Source of the DNA: Bog-473 sp963783245
GTDB lineage: Bacteria > Actinomycetota > Acidimicrobiia > Acidimicrobiales > RAAP-2
Direction: 5' to 3'
NCBI GenBank assembly: GCA_963783245.1
Contig: CAWAMS010000002.1
Span: 1,555,261-1,619,260 of the forward strand
DNA: 64,000 bases
The translations under genes and the position numbers were made by a program. A model generated the notes under the pieces. The model worked only from the letters and a program-made list of their open reading frames with translations, was not told the origin of the DNA and searched no databases. Positions 1 to 9,627 of the stretch are shown here, one piece after another; position 1 is the stretch's first letter; each line of letters opens with the position of its first letter.

Positions 1-1
1 C

Positions 2-148
2 CACCTGTCCACGCATTCTCCCGACGAGGCCGCGCCGGTGCACGCCGAGAAGGACGATGTGGCGGAGACCGCCGGCGACATCATGACGCCGCGCCGCCGC
101 GGCCTACCGACCCGCGGAACCCGTGCGCCGCCGTGCCGCCGGTCGTGA
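2..148 (+). CDS. Possible 3' end of a gene cut by the window edge
   Basis: An open frame enters from the left edge in frame 2 and stops at TGA 146-148. The visible 48 residues are acidic then arginine/proline rich (one stretch reads DDVAETAGDIMTP) and I recognise no domain. The codons are GC-rich at third positions, as in the real genes here, but the piece is too short to decide. The 36 bases from its stop to the convergent repeat-protein gene hold no obvious hairpin. Confidence 0.25.
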   Translation, partial: HLSTHSPDEAAPVHAEKDDVAETAGDIMTPRRRGLPTRGTRAPPCRRS

Positions 149-184
149 CACCCGGCGCTGACCCCGGGTTGAACTGAGTCCTCC

Positions 185-1546
185 TCAGAAAGGCGGCTCG
201 GGAAGGACCGGTGACGTGGTGATGTTGCCGCACATCAAATGAGGGATGTCGCCACCGTACGCACCGATCTGGCCCCCCGATCCACTGATCCGTAGGGCGG
301 TCGTGTTGTCGGGGGGAGTGACGGCCAGTGCGCTCGACACCGGGCATTGGAGATTGCCGAATCCGGTTTGCGTGGGGAATTCGATGTCGAACCAGGCCTG
401 ACCAGCCGGCGGAAGGGTGACGGTGGTCGGCGTCTGGCTGGCGTGGATCGTCGTGGTCGTGAGGGGTTGCCCGCTCGCACCGAGGAGTTGGAGAACGGGG
501 AAACCACCGAGCGTGCAGGTCGTCGTCGACGTGTTGGTGAACACGTAGGTGATCCCCAACGACCCTGCCGCGCCCCCACCCGAGTGGGCCGGGTCCGAGA
601 CCACGCTGAGCTGCGACGTCTGGCAGGTTCTCGGCGGGAGCTTGATGGATGTCGCCGTCCAGTAGCCCTTCCCGTCCGGCGTCACCGCGAGGCCGACCGT
701 CGGGACCGTGGCAGGTGCGCCCCCGGTGGACCCGTAGAACCCGGCATCGCCGAAGGTGAAGACCCCGCCGTCAGCGGCGACCAGCCAGTAGCCCTTGCCG
801 TCGGGAGTGGCGGCCATGCCCACGATCGGCTCGTTCAATGCGACATTGCCCGGTGGACCCGTAGAACCCGGCATCGCCGAAGGTGAAGACCCCGCCGTCA
901 GCGGCGACCAGCCAGTAGCCCTTGCCGTCGGGAGTGGCGGCCATGCCCACGATCGGCTCGTTCAATGCGACATTGCCCGTGGACCCGTAGAACCCGGCAT
1001 CGCCGAAGGTGAAGACCCCGCCGTCCGAGGCGACCAGCCAGTAGCCCTTCCCGTCAGGGGTGGCGGCCATGCCCACGATCGGGCGGTACAGCGCGATGTT
1101 GCCCGCCGAGCCGTAGAACCCGGCATCGCCGAAGGTGAAGACCCCGCCGTCCGAAGCGACCAACCAGTAGCCCTTCCCGTCCGGGGTGGCAGCCATGCCC
1201 ACGATCGGGCGGTACAGCGCGATGTTGCCCGCCGAGCCGTAGAACCCGGCATCGCCGAAGGTGAAGACCCCGCCGTCCGCAGCGGCCAACCAGTAGCCCT
1301 TCCCGTCAGGTGTGGCGGCGATCCCGACGAGCGGTTCGTTCACCTCGCTGGGTGCCCCGTAGGACGAGCGCAGTGCCGAACGCACTCACCCCGACCGGCG
1401 ACGCGATGGCCGCCTGGCGGGCTCCGCACAGCAGCGTCGCCGCCGAAGGCCAGGAGAGCCGCACTCAGGACCAGCACACCGACGATGCTCGTCAAGGCCC
1501 GGTTTCCGACCCCCGCACGACGTCGGGCCCTTGGATGAAAGGTCAT
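185..1546 (-). CDS. Secreted protein with tandem 'DGKGYW/GGVFTFGDA' repeats and a C-terminal DUF4232-like domain (frameshifted)
   Basis: The ATG at 1546 opens a signal peptide (basic MTFHPRARRR, then a hydrophobic stretch around GVLVLSAALLAF). The mature part has about five 42-residue units with the signatures TPDGKGYWLVA, DGGVFTFGDAGFYGS and (I/V)VGMAAT. Such repeats are frequent in secreted actinobacterial proteins and are thought to fold as beta-propeller-like blades. The last 130 residues (TYVFTNTS, CTLGGFPVL, LPPAGQAWFDIEF) resemble DUF4232, a secreted beta-sandwich of unknown role. The reading frame changes twice, near 1390 between signal peptide and repeats and near 852 between the repeats and DUF4232. 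The second change coincides with one extra base in an otherwise regular 126-bp repeat. The role is unknown; an extracellular binding function is only inferred. Confidence 0.75.
650..1345. repeat. 126-bp tandem repeat coding for 42-residue protein units
   Basis: The shared element (CCGTAGAACCCGGCATCGCC) recurs at about 733, 860, 986, 1111 and 1237. The spacing is 126 bp except for one interval of 127 bp. The odd interval carries an extra G in the GCCCGGTGG context at about 852, where the neighbouring unit has GCCCGTGG. The repeats lie wholly inside the coding sequence of the secreted protein on the minus strand and are nearly identical, so the array probably grew by recent unequal recombination. 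They are not CRISPR repeats: there are no unique spacers and the period is a multiple of three. Confidence 0.85.
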
Positions 1547-1648
1547 ATGGCATCCCCTCCCGCGACGACGCATGCATCCATGCGCACCCTTCTTTAGCAG
1601 CTCCGCCCGGCACGCGCCTCGTCTGCGATGCGGCCCGGACGGGTGGGC

Positions 1649-2420
1649 TCAGGCCGGGCCCGAGGCCAGCATCGGACCACGTGGCTGGCGCGCACCGCCG
1701 GCCGCTTCGACCGTGACGCCCAACCGGTTCGGCCTCGATGACCCGGCCGACGTGAACGTGGCGAGGTGCGGGGCGCGCCCGAGGAGACCGAGCGAGATCG
1801 TCCTGTGGTCGATCAGACCCCAGAGCTGGTAGGTCTCCGTCGACGGCAATCGCGGGAGGCTGGACGTGACCAGGTACCCGCGCCCACTGGGCAGCACCAC
1901 GAATTGGGCGACGTCACGGTGGCGCGCCGTCGTGAGCGTGACGAACGTGTGGCCCGGTGTCTCCACGGCCGCCACGATCGTGGCCTCTCCGATGGCCCCC
2001 TGCAGGTGGGCCAGCTGATTGTTGGCGTTGGCCAAGCTGATCCCGAGCACGGTGGCCACAGCCGCGGCGCCGACGGCGACGGATGCTGCGGTGGCGACGC
2101 GCACCCGTGAGGAGTGCAGCGCGCGTGACCAGCGATGCTCCACCCGGCCGGCGGGTGCACGGTGCGACGGCACCGGGACGATCCGCTCGTGACCCACGTC
2201 CGATGTCGGTGAGGCGACGCGAGATGCCCTCCCACAACTCGCCCGGAAGCGGCAGGACCGAATTGCCGAGCGCGGAGGCCACCTCGTGGTGCGCATCGAC
2301 CTCGGCCTGACAGCGCGGGCAGTGGGCCACATGGTCCAGGATCAGCGCCGACTCGTCGTGCTCCACCGCATGGAGGGAGAACGCGGCGAGCAGTTCGCTG
2401 GCCTCCTCATGGGTCATCAT
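1649..2420 (-). CDS. Anti-sigma factor, zinc-binding N-terminus and RskA-like C-terminus (frameshifted)
   Basis: This gene probably holds the adjacent ECF sigma factor inactive at the membrane. Residues 1-75, starting MMTHEEASELLAAF, contain the anti-sigma zinc motif His-x3-Cys-x2-Cys (HVAHCPRCQ). A single membrane segment follows (VAVGAAAVATVLGISLA), then an extracytoplasmic domain of the RskA (anti-sigma-K) type with FVVLPSGRGYLV and ETYQLWGLI. The start ATG 2418-2420 overlaps the sigma-factor stop (ATGATGA), so the two are translationally coupled. A frameshift near 2190 separates the zinc motif from the membrane half. The signal sensed is not visible; RskA proteins are normally released by regulated proteolysis. 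Confidence 0.8.
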
Positions 2421-2995
2421 GCCTCCACGCCCTGAATGCCGGCATCGACCAGGACATCGCGCATCCGCCGCATCCCGTTGCGAATTCGGCTCTTGATCGT
2501 CCCTTCGGGTTGCTCGAGGAGTTGCGCCACCTCCACATAGGTGTGCCCGTCGAAGTAGGCGAGTTCGATGGCCCGGCGCTCGTCGCACGGGATCTCCTCG
2601 AGGGCCCGCGTCGACGTAGTCACCGCGGATCATCTCCCAGTACCCGTGGAAGATGTCGTACTCGAGGTCCGCCGTGAGGTGGGCGTCCCCCTGCCTCCCT
2701 CTGGCGCCGGGCGTTCAGTGTCCGTATGACGTCGACCGCGCGCGCATGCGCCTGCGTGAGAAGGAAGGACCGCAGGGTGCCCCGGGTGGGGTCGAACCGA
2801 TCGGGGTGCCGCCAGAGACGCAGGAACACCTCCTGGGTGACGTCCTCGGCTTCTGACGAACTGTTGAGCACCGCGGCGCGCCAGGCCGTAGACGGCGTCA
2901 CCGTGCCGGCGGTAGAGCTCGGCCAGTCCTGCATCGCCGTAGCGGATGAGGGTCGCGATCAGCTGGCCATCGCTCACTTCTTCGCGTTGCTGCAT
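2417..2995 (-). CDS. ECF RNA polymerase sigma factor (SigK/SigL-like; frameshifted)
   Basis: This directs RNA polymerase to a stress regulon. The ATG at 2995 gives MQQREEVSDGQLIATL. Region 2 follows (GLAELYRRHGDAVYGLA, then SEAEDVTQEVFLRLWR with the core-binding/-10 helix). Region 4, near the C-terminus, is a helix-turn-helix (ELAYFDGHTYVEVAQLL, then EGTIKSRIRNGMRRMRD). The frame changes about three times (near 2880, near 2690 and near 2610), although all conserved parts of the family are present in the right order and at the right spacing. It is followed at once by its anti-sigma factor. The 190-bp gap upstream, shared with the divergent ferritin-like operon, probably holds promoters for both directions. 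Confidence 0.8.
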
Positions 2996-3185
2996 CGCAT
3001 GTGTATTCGGAGGCACGACGAGCGAGGGATGTCCTTGCGTCGACCGCACCGATGTGCGACACGCACGTTGCGATTGCTGCACACGTCGGCGCGTCGTCAC
3101 TTCGACGCAGATTCGCAATATTTCTCGCATCCTCTCGTGCGAGTGACTCCGAACACCTAGTGAACCCATCCACAAGGAGTTGACT

Positions 3186-4050
3186 ATGACCGCAGACCCG
3201 AGAGCGCTCGCCGAGTTGCTCGAAGAGTCCCAAGACCTTCACGCAGATGCCATGCGACCGACGCACGAAGCCTTCGGCGAGTTGGTCGAACGGAGCCATG
3301 CGTCGGGTGCTGACGACGTGATCGTCCAATCTCGCATTTCACGAAGAGCACACCCGCGGGCTGCGCGCCACGTTCGGTGGTGCGACACTGCTCGGCGCCG
3401 CAGGAGGTGCCGCATTGGTCGGCGTCCTCGCGTCGGCCGCCGGCGCGTCGAGTTCCAAGGACGTGCAGGTCCTCCAGACTGCAGCGTCGATCGAGAACCT
3501 GGCCGTCGCCACCTACAAGACGGCGTTGACGCTCCCCTACATCGGGGGCGCCACCGCCAACGGCGTCGTCACCAAGTTCGCGCAGGTCACCATGGGACAG
3601 CATGCCCAGCATGCCGATGCGTTCAACTCGGCCATCTCGTCCCTCGGCGGGAAGCCGCAACACAATCCCGACCCGGCGTTCGTGCCCGTCGTCAACAAGG
3701 CCGTCAAGAGCCTGACGGGCGCCACCGCGGCGCAGGGTGCCCTCGGCGTCGTCGGCCTGGCGCTCGAGCTCGAGAACATCGCAGCCGAGACCTACGTCAA
3801 GGACACGACATTGGTGAGTTCGACCTCGAACAAGGCGCTCTTCGCCAGCATCATGGGCATCGAGGCCCAGCACGTCGCCGTGCTCCTCGCCGTCCAGGCC
3901 CTTCTCAAGGCAGGTGCGCCGCAGCTGATTTCCCTGAGCGAGCCCGCCACTCTCGAGCACTGCCGGCCGCGGCCGGCAGTGTGGGCTTCCCCAACGCGCT
4001 TTTACCCGACCAGCAGTGCCGCCCCCGCCAAGCAAGGAGCCGTCAAGTGA
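3186..4050 (+). CDS. Ferritin-like domain protein, first of a tandem pair (frameshifted)
   Basis: This is a four-helix-bundle protein of the Ferritin_2/DUF4439-like group. An N-terminal regulatory-looking segment (DPRALAELLEESQDLHADAM) is followed by a hydrophobic stretch (GGATLLGAAGGAALVGVLA) that may anchor or export it. The bundle carries repeated acidic/His patches typical of the group: ASIENLAVATYKTAL, GQHAQHADAFN, ELENIAAETYVKD and GIEAQHVAVLL. ATG 3186 is chosen because AAGGAG lies six bases upstream; a TTG six bases earlier is too close to that site. Frame changes occur near 3345-3400 and probably twice around the 24-bp palindrome at 3958. Metal binding is inferred from the paired Glu and Gln-His motifs. 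The stop overlaps the next gene. Confidence 0.75.
3958..3981. repeat. 24-bp perfect palindrome inside the ferritin-like gene
   Basis: The two 12-base arms (CACTGCCGGCCG and its complement) meet without a loop. It lies in the 3' part of the first ferritin-like gene. The encoded residues there look out of frame, while the neighbouring frame reads a more natural ALPAAAGSVGFPNALLP, so the structure may have provoked local sequence errors. Confidence 0.6.
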
Positions 4051-4867
4051 GCAAGCGTACGAAGAAGGTCGAGTTCGCCGGAAGCGAGAGCGAACTCAAC
4101 GCCATGACCAAGGAGCTCGACGAGCTCCACAACGATGTCGCCGTGCCCTCCATGTGGGCCGGCGTGTCCAACATGATCGACGGCATGCGCGGCGCCACCG
4201 GTGCGGCCCACGAGCCGCCGGACCTTCCTCATGGGGACGGGCGCCGCCGTCGCCGGAGGTGCCGCGCTGCTGGCGGTCGGTTCGACGCCGGGACTGGCCG
4301 CCGCGGCCACAAGGGCGGAGTCACGCCTGCACCTGGCCGACGCCGCGCTTCCCTCCGGCCGGATTGAAGGGTGACCTGGCTGTGGCCGCAGTGGCTGCGA
4401 GCCTCGAGAACCTGGCCGTCTTTGCCTACAAGGCCGGACTGGCTGCGGCGACAGCCGGCAAGCTCGGCACGGTTCCTCCGGCCATCGGCACGTTCGCCAC
4501 GACGGCGCTCAGTCACCACACCCAGCACGCCGCGGCATGGAACGCCGTCTTGAAGTCCAACGGCAAAGCCAAGGTGACGGTGACGAATCCGACGCTGACG
4601 CCGACGATTCAGGCCAACTTCGCCAAGGTCACCGACGTCACCGGTCTGGCCCAGTTGGCGCTCTCCCTCGAGAATGCGGCGGCGGCGACCTATCAAGCGG
4701 AGACCTCCATGCTGAAGAGCAAGGCTGCCATCGGGCTGTCCGCATCCATTGAGCCGGTCGAGATGCAGCACATCGCCATCCTCTACTACGTGATGGGGAT
4801 GTACCCGGGAGCCCAGACCACAGCGGGCACCCCGATCGCCTTCAGCTCGACCGCCGCGGCGGCATAG
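4047..4867 (+). CDS. Ferritin-like domain protein, second of a tandem pair (frameshifted)
   Basis: This is a paralogue of the preceding gene. The GTG at 4047 overlaps the preceding stop in a GTGA arrangement, indicating coupled translation. The N-terminus (SKRTKKVEF, ELDELHNDV) is followed, after a frame change near 4235-4360, by a Tat/Sec-like hydrophobic segment (AAVAGGAALLAVGSTPGLAAA) and the helical bundle with ASLENLAVFAYKAGL, SHHTQHAAAWN, SLENAAAATYQAE and PVEMQHIAILYYV. The regular ENLAVxxY and QHxA motifs match its partner, so the two may form a heteromer at or outside the membrane. The role in iron or redox stress is inferred from the fold and from the neighbouring cupredoxin. Confidence 0.75.
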
Positions 4868-4871
4868 GGAG

Positions 4872-5250
4872 ATGCGAATGCGGTTGAAAGTCGGAGCGGG
4901 CGTCCTGGTCCTCGCAGGCGCCCTGCTCCTGGCCGCGTGCGGCAGCAGTGGTCCGGCTGCCAAGAGCGGCGACGTCGACGACGTCGGGCGCTTCGGGTGG
5001 CGGTACATCGATCACCATCTCCAACTTCATGTTCGACCCGATGTCGCTGACCGTCGCTCCCGGGGGCACCGTCAGCGTGACCAACAAGGACTCGGCCACC
5101 CACACCCTGACGGCCACCGGAGGGCAGTTCAACACGGGCGACATCGATCAGAACCAGACGAAGACGTTCACGGCTCCCATGAAGCCGGGGACCTACCACT
5201 ACATCTGCAACATCCATCAGTACATGATGGGCTCCATCGTCGTGAAGTAG
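4872..5250 (+). CDS. Cupredoxin-domain lipoprotein (blue-copper type; frameshifted)
   Basis: This is a small exported electron carrier. The N-terminal signal ends in a lipobox (LLLAAC, Cys at about residue 24), so it should be lipid-anchored on the outer face of the membrane. After a low-complexity Gly/Ser linker and a frame change near 4980, the plastocyanin-like fold follows: ITISNFMFDPMSLTVAPGG, VTNKDSATHTLTA and TYHYICNIHQYMMG. The copper ligands are visible as His in THTL, Cys in YICN, His in NIHQ and Met in the terminal MMG. It lies four bases after the second ferritin-like gene, suggesting a three-gene operon combining iron-type and copper-type redox proteins. Confidence 0.8.
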
Positions 5251-5305
5251 CGCTGCCCGACGCGGTGCGTGACAGACGGCGGCAACGGGGCCAGAATGCA
5301 GGTGC

Positions 5306-5779
5306 ATGCCGAAGCTGAGCGCCGGGATCCTTGCCTACCGGGTGGAGGGGAGTTCGCTCTCCGTGCTCCTCGTCCACCCGGGCGGGCCCTTCTGGAAGAA
5401 CAAGGACGAGCACGCGTGGTCGATCCCCAAGGGCGAATACGGATCTGACGAGGACCCCGCAGAGGCTGCGGCGCGCGAGTTCACCGAGGAGCTCGGCCTG
5501 CCCGTGCCCGAGGGACCGTGGATCGACCTGGGGACCATTCGTCAATCCGGCGGCAAATACGTCCGGGCGTGGGCGGTGCAGGCGGACGAGCTGCAGCTCG
5601 AAGCGATGGTGAGCAACCGGTTCGAGATGGAATGGCCGCCCAGGTCGGGCACGATCCAGGAGTTCCCCGAGGTCGACCGGGCCGAGTGGATGACGACGGC
5701 GCAGGCTTCGGTCCGCCTCGTGGCGGCCCAGGTCGAGTTCCTGGTCAGGCTGGGCCGGGAGCTGTCGCTGCCGGCGTGA
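5306..5779 (+). CDS. NUDIX hydrolase
   Basis: This 157-residue protein is intact. The NUDIX box runs from GEYGSDEDP to AAREFTEELGL, with the REFxEE core that binds the metal and the pyrophosphate substrate. The N-terminus (MPKLSAGILAYRVEG, LLVHPGGPFWKNKDEHAWSIPKGE) is typical of the subgroup annotated as NUDIX/DUF4916-type phosphohydrolases that act on nucleotides or diadenosine polyphosphates. The substrate cannot be read from the sequence. The gene ends base-to-base with the convergent membrane-protein gene (TGA 5777-5779 next to TAA 5780-5782), leaving no room for a separate terminator. Confidence 0.85.
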   Translation: MPKLSAGILAYRVEGSSLSVLLVHPGGPFWKNKDEHAWSIPKGEYGSDEDPAEAAAREFTEELGLPVPEGPWIDLGTIRQSGGKYVRAWAVQADELQLEAMVSNRFEMEWPPRSGTIQEFPEVDRAEWMTTAQASVRLVAAQVEFLVRLGRELSLPA

Positions 5780-8141
5780 TTAGAGGGTTCCGCTGTGCAG
5801 CAGCCCCTTGTAGGCGACCCACCCGGCCGGAATGGGCAACCAGAAGGTGGCGATCCGGAAGATGAGCACGGCCGGGATCGCCTCGATGGGCCGGTATGCC
5901 CAGAGCCGTCAGCCCGGCGGTCAGGACGGCTTCCACCGCACCGAGGCCGCCGGGGGTCGGGGCGAACGACCCGACGGTATTGCCGGCCAGGTAGACGATG
6001 GCGGCGGGGAGGATGGCCGGATGCGCCCCGAGCGCGCTCAGCGCGGCGAGGAACGCCAGGACGTAGCCGAAGGTGAGCAGCAGGTTCGCCCCCACGGCGA
6101 CGGCGAGCCGGGACGGTTGCGAGACCGCGATGAGCAGGCGCGGCCACACGTTCTGGATGCGGGGCCACACCGTTTGCTCGAACCGGGCCCGCGTCTGGGG
6201 AATGAGCAGCACGATCCCGACGACGAAGGCGATGGCGCCCAATCCGATGAAGAGATCGGCGCCGGGCACGATCTTGAAACGGCTGATGCCCGATCCCGTG
6301 AGCAATCCGAAAGCGATCAGGAGAGGGATGGTGGTGACCACATTGACGATTTGTGAGAGCGCGACCGCGGCGGCGATGGAGCTCTCGTCGACATGCTGGC
6401 GGCTCAGATAGCGCGCGTTGACGGCGACGTGGCCGACCGTCGGTGGCATCGCCACGCCGATGAACGCGGTCGAAAGCTGCACGAGGAACCCGCGCACCAT
6501 GGAGAGGCGCTTGGGGACGAACGCCGCGAGATTCAGCGCCGCGGCGAAGTAGGTGATGGCGGATCCGAAGAGGGCGACGGCGAACCACCCGAGGTTGGTC
6601 TTGCGCAGTGCCCCGAAGAGATCGACCTTGGAGAATTGCCCGATGAACAAGAACGCGATGACCGTGAGGGCGACCGCGCTGAGCACGGTGCGCCAGCGGA
6701 ATCGTTCGAGGCGTGTGACGGGGGCCACCGCGTCCTCGTCCTCGCCGACCAGCTCGCGGCGAATGTCGGCGATGCTCCCGCGGGCCTCGCGCATGGCGGC
6801 CCAGCCCCAGGGGGCGAGGGCGAGCGGTTGCAGGATGGCCAGCACGGCTTCTTCATCCTTGGGCGCATAGGCGGCACGAAGTGCCGCGACGGCATCGGCG
6901 GGCCCCACGCTGCGGGCCAGCGTCGTCAGCAGTTGCGTGACATCCAGCCGCCGCACGAGCTCGCCCGCACCCGGGCAGCGCCGCGTCGAGGGAGAAGAAG
7001 ACGGCCGACCCGTGGGTGACGCCGAGGTTCTCGGCCCGCAGGTCGCGATGGGCCACCCCGGCATCGTGGAGTTCGCGTAACGCGCGGAACAGCGCCTTCG
7101 CACTCTCGAGGTTCCATTCGGTGCTGGGCGGCGTCTTGCGCGGGGTGGCCATGACGAGCACGAGCGTCTCGGCCGGCATCTCGCGCAGCAGCAGCGCCGA
7201 CGGGCTGAGGACGCCGGCGCTGCCCGCCATGAAGCACGCCAGCGAGAGCTGTTCGAGCTGCGCCCGCGAGCTCAGGGCGACGTGGTGGGCGACCACCTGG
7301 CGAAGGCGGATGCGTGTCCACAGCCGTCGGGCCAGCCCCGCCCCCCTGGTGTCACGATTGGCCAGCCGCACATCGATCGAGCGCCCGTCGGCGAGCGACG
7401 CCGGCGAGGCGCGCCGTGTCGGAGTCCACCACCTCGAGCTCGAGGACGGTGAGGCCACAATCGGCGAGCCATCGGACGAGGTCCCGGGTGCTCGGCCGGA
7501 CCGACGCGGCGCCGAGGCACCACCGCACGCCCCAGCCGAAGAAGAGGCCGCCGAAGAGTGCGACCCCGAGGGCGAACGGGGTCAGGGCATCGACCGCCAC
7601 CCCGGCGAAAAGGATGCCGGCGCCCGCCAGGAAGCACCAGCGCGACCAACGCGAACGCCGGGCCAGATCGCTGGCGACGAGAAATGCGATGAGCGCGGTG
7701 TCGAGGATCAGGATCGACGGGTTGCTGCCATGGAGCACGGCCCGGGGCACGGATCCGTTCTCCCCGTGCCAGACGCTGGCGGCGACGATCCCCACCGCGG
7801 CCGCCTGGAACGCGGCGGCTATCGCGTTGCGGGCACTGCGGATGTCCGTGCGGAAGAGGCTCACCAGGGCCACCACCACCAGGGCGATGCAGCCGATGGT
7901 GGTGGCGACCTCGGCCGCGGAGGACAGCCAGCGAGGGATGTGGCGCAGCCAGCTCGAGACGTCGTTGGCCAGCTCGGTGCTCCCGGCGGGCAGCGCCAGA
8001 ATGAGGGCGAACTCGATCGCCGACGATGGCTGCGGCCAGCAACCCCAACAGGGCGTCGGTGGGCCGCCTGACCCGGTCGACGCCCGGCGAGGTCTCAGTT
8101 CGTGGGGGACCAGGTTCCTGCGGATCAGAATGCAGGGACAT
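5780..8141 (-). CDS. Large membrane protein: N-terminal membrane region, kinase-like domain, and LPG-synthase/UPF0104 transmembrane domain (frameshifted)
   Basis: The restored product is about 785 residues. From ATG 8141 come several membrane segments (ALILALPAGSTELAND, CIALVVVALVSLF, FLAGAGILFAGVAVDAL). A central cytoplasmic domain resembles ABC1/aminoglycoside kinases, with a catalytic-loop-like HRDLRAENLG and an ARRLWTRIRLR entry. The C-terminal half is a lysylphosphatidylglycerol-synthase-type transmembrane domain (VALTVIAFLFIGQFSKVDL, GFLVQLSTAFIGVAMPPTVGH, VYLAGNTVGSFAPTPGGLGAVEA). At least four frame changes occur (near 7900, 7420, 7050 and 5890). The family moves or modifies membrane lipids, but no aminoacyl-transferase domain is present. 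A lipid-linked precursor kinase or transporter is only a guess. Confidence 0.75.
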
Positions 8142-8281
8142 CCGGACCGGTCAACGCACCAGGAAGGTGATCATCGGGGCGGACATCCATGTTGCATTGT
8201 CTATCCGCAAATGCCTCAAATGGTGCGCATCGGGCGCTTCCAGGTGCCGCCTGGCTCCACAGCGCGGCACCCGGGAACGTC

Positions 8282-8455
8282 CTATCGCTTGACGGCGTCC
8301 TTGACGTTCTCGCCCGCCTGCTTGAGGTTGCCGGCGGCCTGATCAGCCTTGCCCTTGGCCTCGAGGGTCCTGTCGTTGGTGGCCTTACCAGCCGCTTCCT
8401 TGACGCGCCCTTTCACTTCCTGTGCCTTGTTCTTGGCTTTGTCCGTCGTCGACAT
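8282..8455 (-). CDS. CsbD family stress protein
   Basis: This is a 57-residue hydrophilic, Lys/Ala/Glu-rich protein (MSTTDKAKNKAQEVKGRVKE, then AAGKATNDRTLEAKGKADQA). It matches the CsbD family of small general-stress proteins with a four-helix fold and no known biochemical activity. AAGGAG lies five bases before the ATG on the minus strand, which fixes the start. A 140-bp gap separates it from the large membrane protein, so it is probably transcribed alone. Confidence 0.85.
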   Translation of the reverse strand: MSTTDKAKNKAQEVKGRVKEAAGKATNDRTLEAKGKADQAAGNLKQAGENVKDAVKR

Positions 8456-8560
8456 CGGTCTCCTTTTCTGTGGTTGCCTGTTTCCTACCCACTTGTCGCC
8501 GCCGCAATCCGAAAGCTGATGACGCTTCAAAGAGCCGCCAGGCGGGGTAAAGACCGCGGT

Positions 8561-9573
8561 ATGAGCTCTTTCGCGCGTCGTCGCCCGTCCCCTTCTGGCC
8601 TCCATGTTCATTTCCGGTGGGCTGGATGCCGTCCGGCATCCCGAGACGAAGGTGGCCGCCGCCCAGGGGGTGACGGACCAGCTGAGGACCTTGGTGCCCT
8701 CCCTGCCCAAGGACACGGCATCGTTGGTCCGGTTCAACGGGATGGTGCAGCTGGGCGGCGGTGTCCTCCTGGCGACGGGCCGGGTGCGTCGTCTGGCCGC
8801 ACTGGCCCTGATCGGCTCCGTTCTCCCGACGACCTATGCCGCCCACCGATTCTGGGAGGAGCCGGACGAGAAGATCCGGGCGCAGCAACGTGTGCATTTC
8901 TTGAAGAACCTCGGGCTGTTGGGTGGGCTGATTTTGGCCGCCGTCGACACTGAGGGTGCGCCTTCTCTGGCGTGGCGCACACGCCAGAGCGCCCAACGGG
9001 TGTCCCACACCGTGGCCCTGGGCCGAGCGGCCACAGGTGCCCGTGCCCACAGCGGCTCGGAGAAGGCCGCCGCGGCGAGCCGCCGCGGGCGCCGCAAGGC
9101 CCAAAAAGCCGTGCTGCAGGCCAACAGGGCGGCCCGGCTCGGGGCGCGCACCGCTGATCGCGTGCTGTCGAACGCCGCCGCGTCGGGCCTGGCGGTTTCC
9201 GGATCCTCTCTGCGTCATGTGGGCGACAGCGCACACCACGCGGCGAAGGCGGCCTTGGCGAGCGCCGAGCACAATGCCCACACGGTCTCTGCCACATCGG
9301 CCGCGACGGGGCGCCGGGCCGGCCGCAAAACCAGAAAGGCGGCGCTCCGGCGCCAATCGCGCGTTGGTCGACGTGGCCACGTCCGGGGCGGCGATCGCCG
9401 CACCGCATATCCGCCATGCCAATGAGAATGCCCGGACAGTGGCCAAGGCCCTCCGCGAAGGCGCCGAACCGGCGCTCACCGCGCTGCGTGAAGGGACGGA
9501 CCCGTTGCTCTCGGCCGGCGTGGAGCGGGCCGGAGCGCTGCGCGACAAGGTGCACGAGCACCGGGCCCGGTAA
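8561..9573 (+). CDS. DoxX family membrane protein with a long Ala/Arg-rich C-terminal tail (frameshifted)
   Basis: The first 120 residues match DoxX-like proteins (RVVARPLLASMFISGGLDA, VRFNGMVQLGGGVLLATGR, LALIGSVLPTTYAAHRFWEE), with about four membrane helices. They are followed by roughly 210 residues rich in Ala, Arg and His with a loose repeat around AAxAGRRxGRKxxKA, ending REGTDPLLSAGVERAGALRDKVHEH. The tail may bind nucleic acid or coil along the membrane; nothing in it is catalytic. Frame changes near 8575, just after the start ATG, and near 9345 are needed to join the parts. DoxX proteins have been linked to quinone or thiol redox chemistry, but the role here is unknown. Confidence 0.65.
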
Positions 9574-9627
9574 GGCTGGCTACGCTCGGGGCATTGGTGC
9601 CTATCGGGGGGGACGGTCGATGTCGGA

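Noticed and set aside
650..1345. Regular repeats resembling a CRISPR array
   Set aside because: The period is 126 bp, there are no unique spacers, and the repeats translate to 42-residue protein units in the secreted protein.
3180..3185. TTG 3180 as start of the first ferritin-like gene
   Set aside because: The ATG at 3186 has AAGGAG at the proper distance, while the TTG would directly follow that site.
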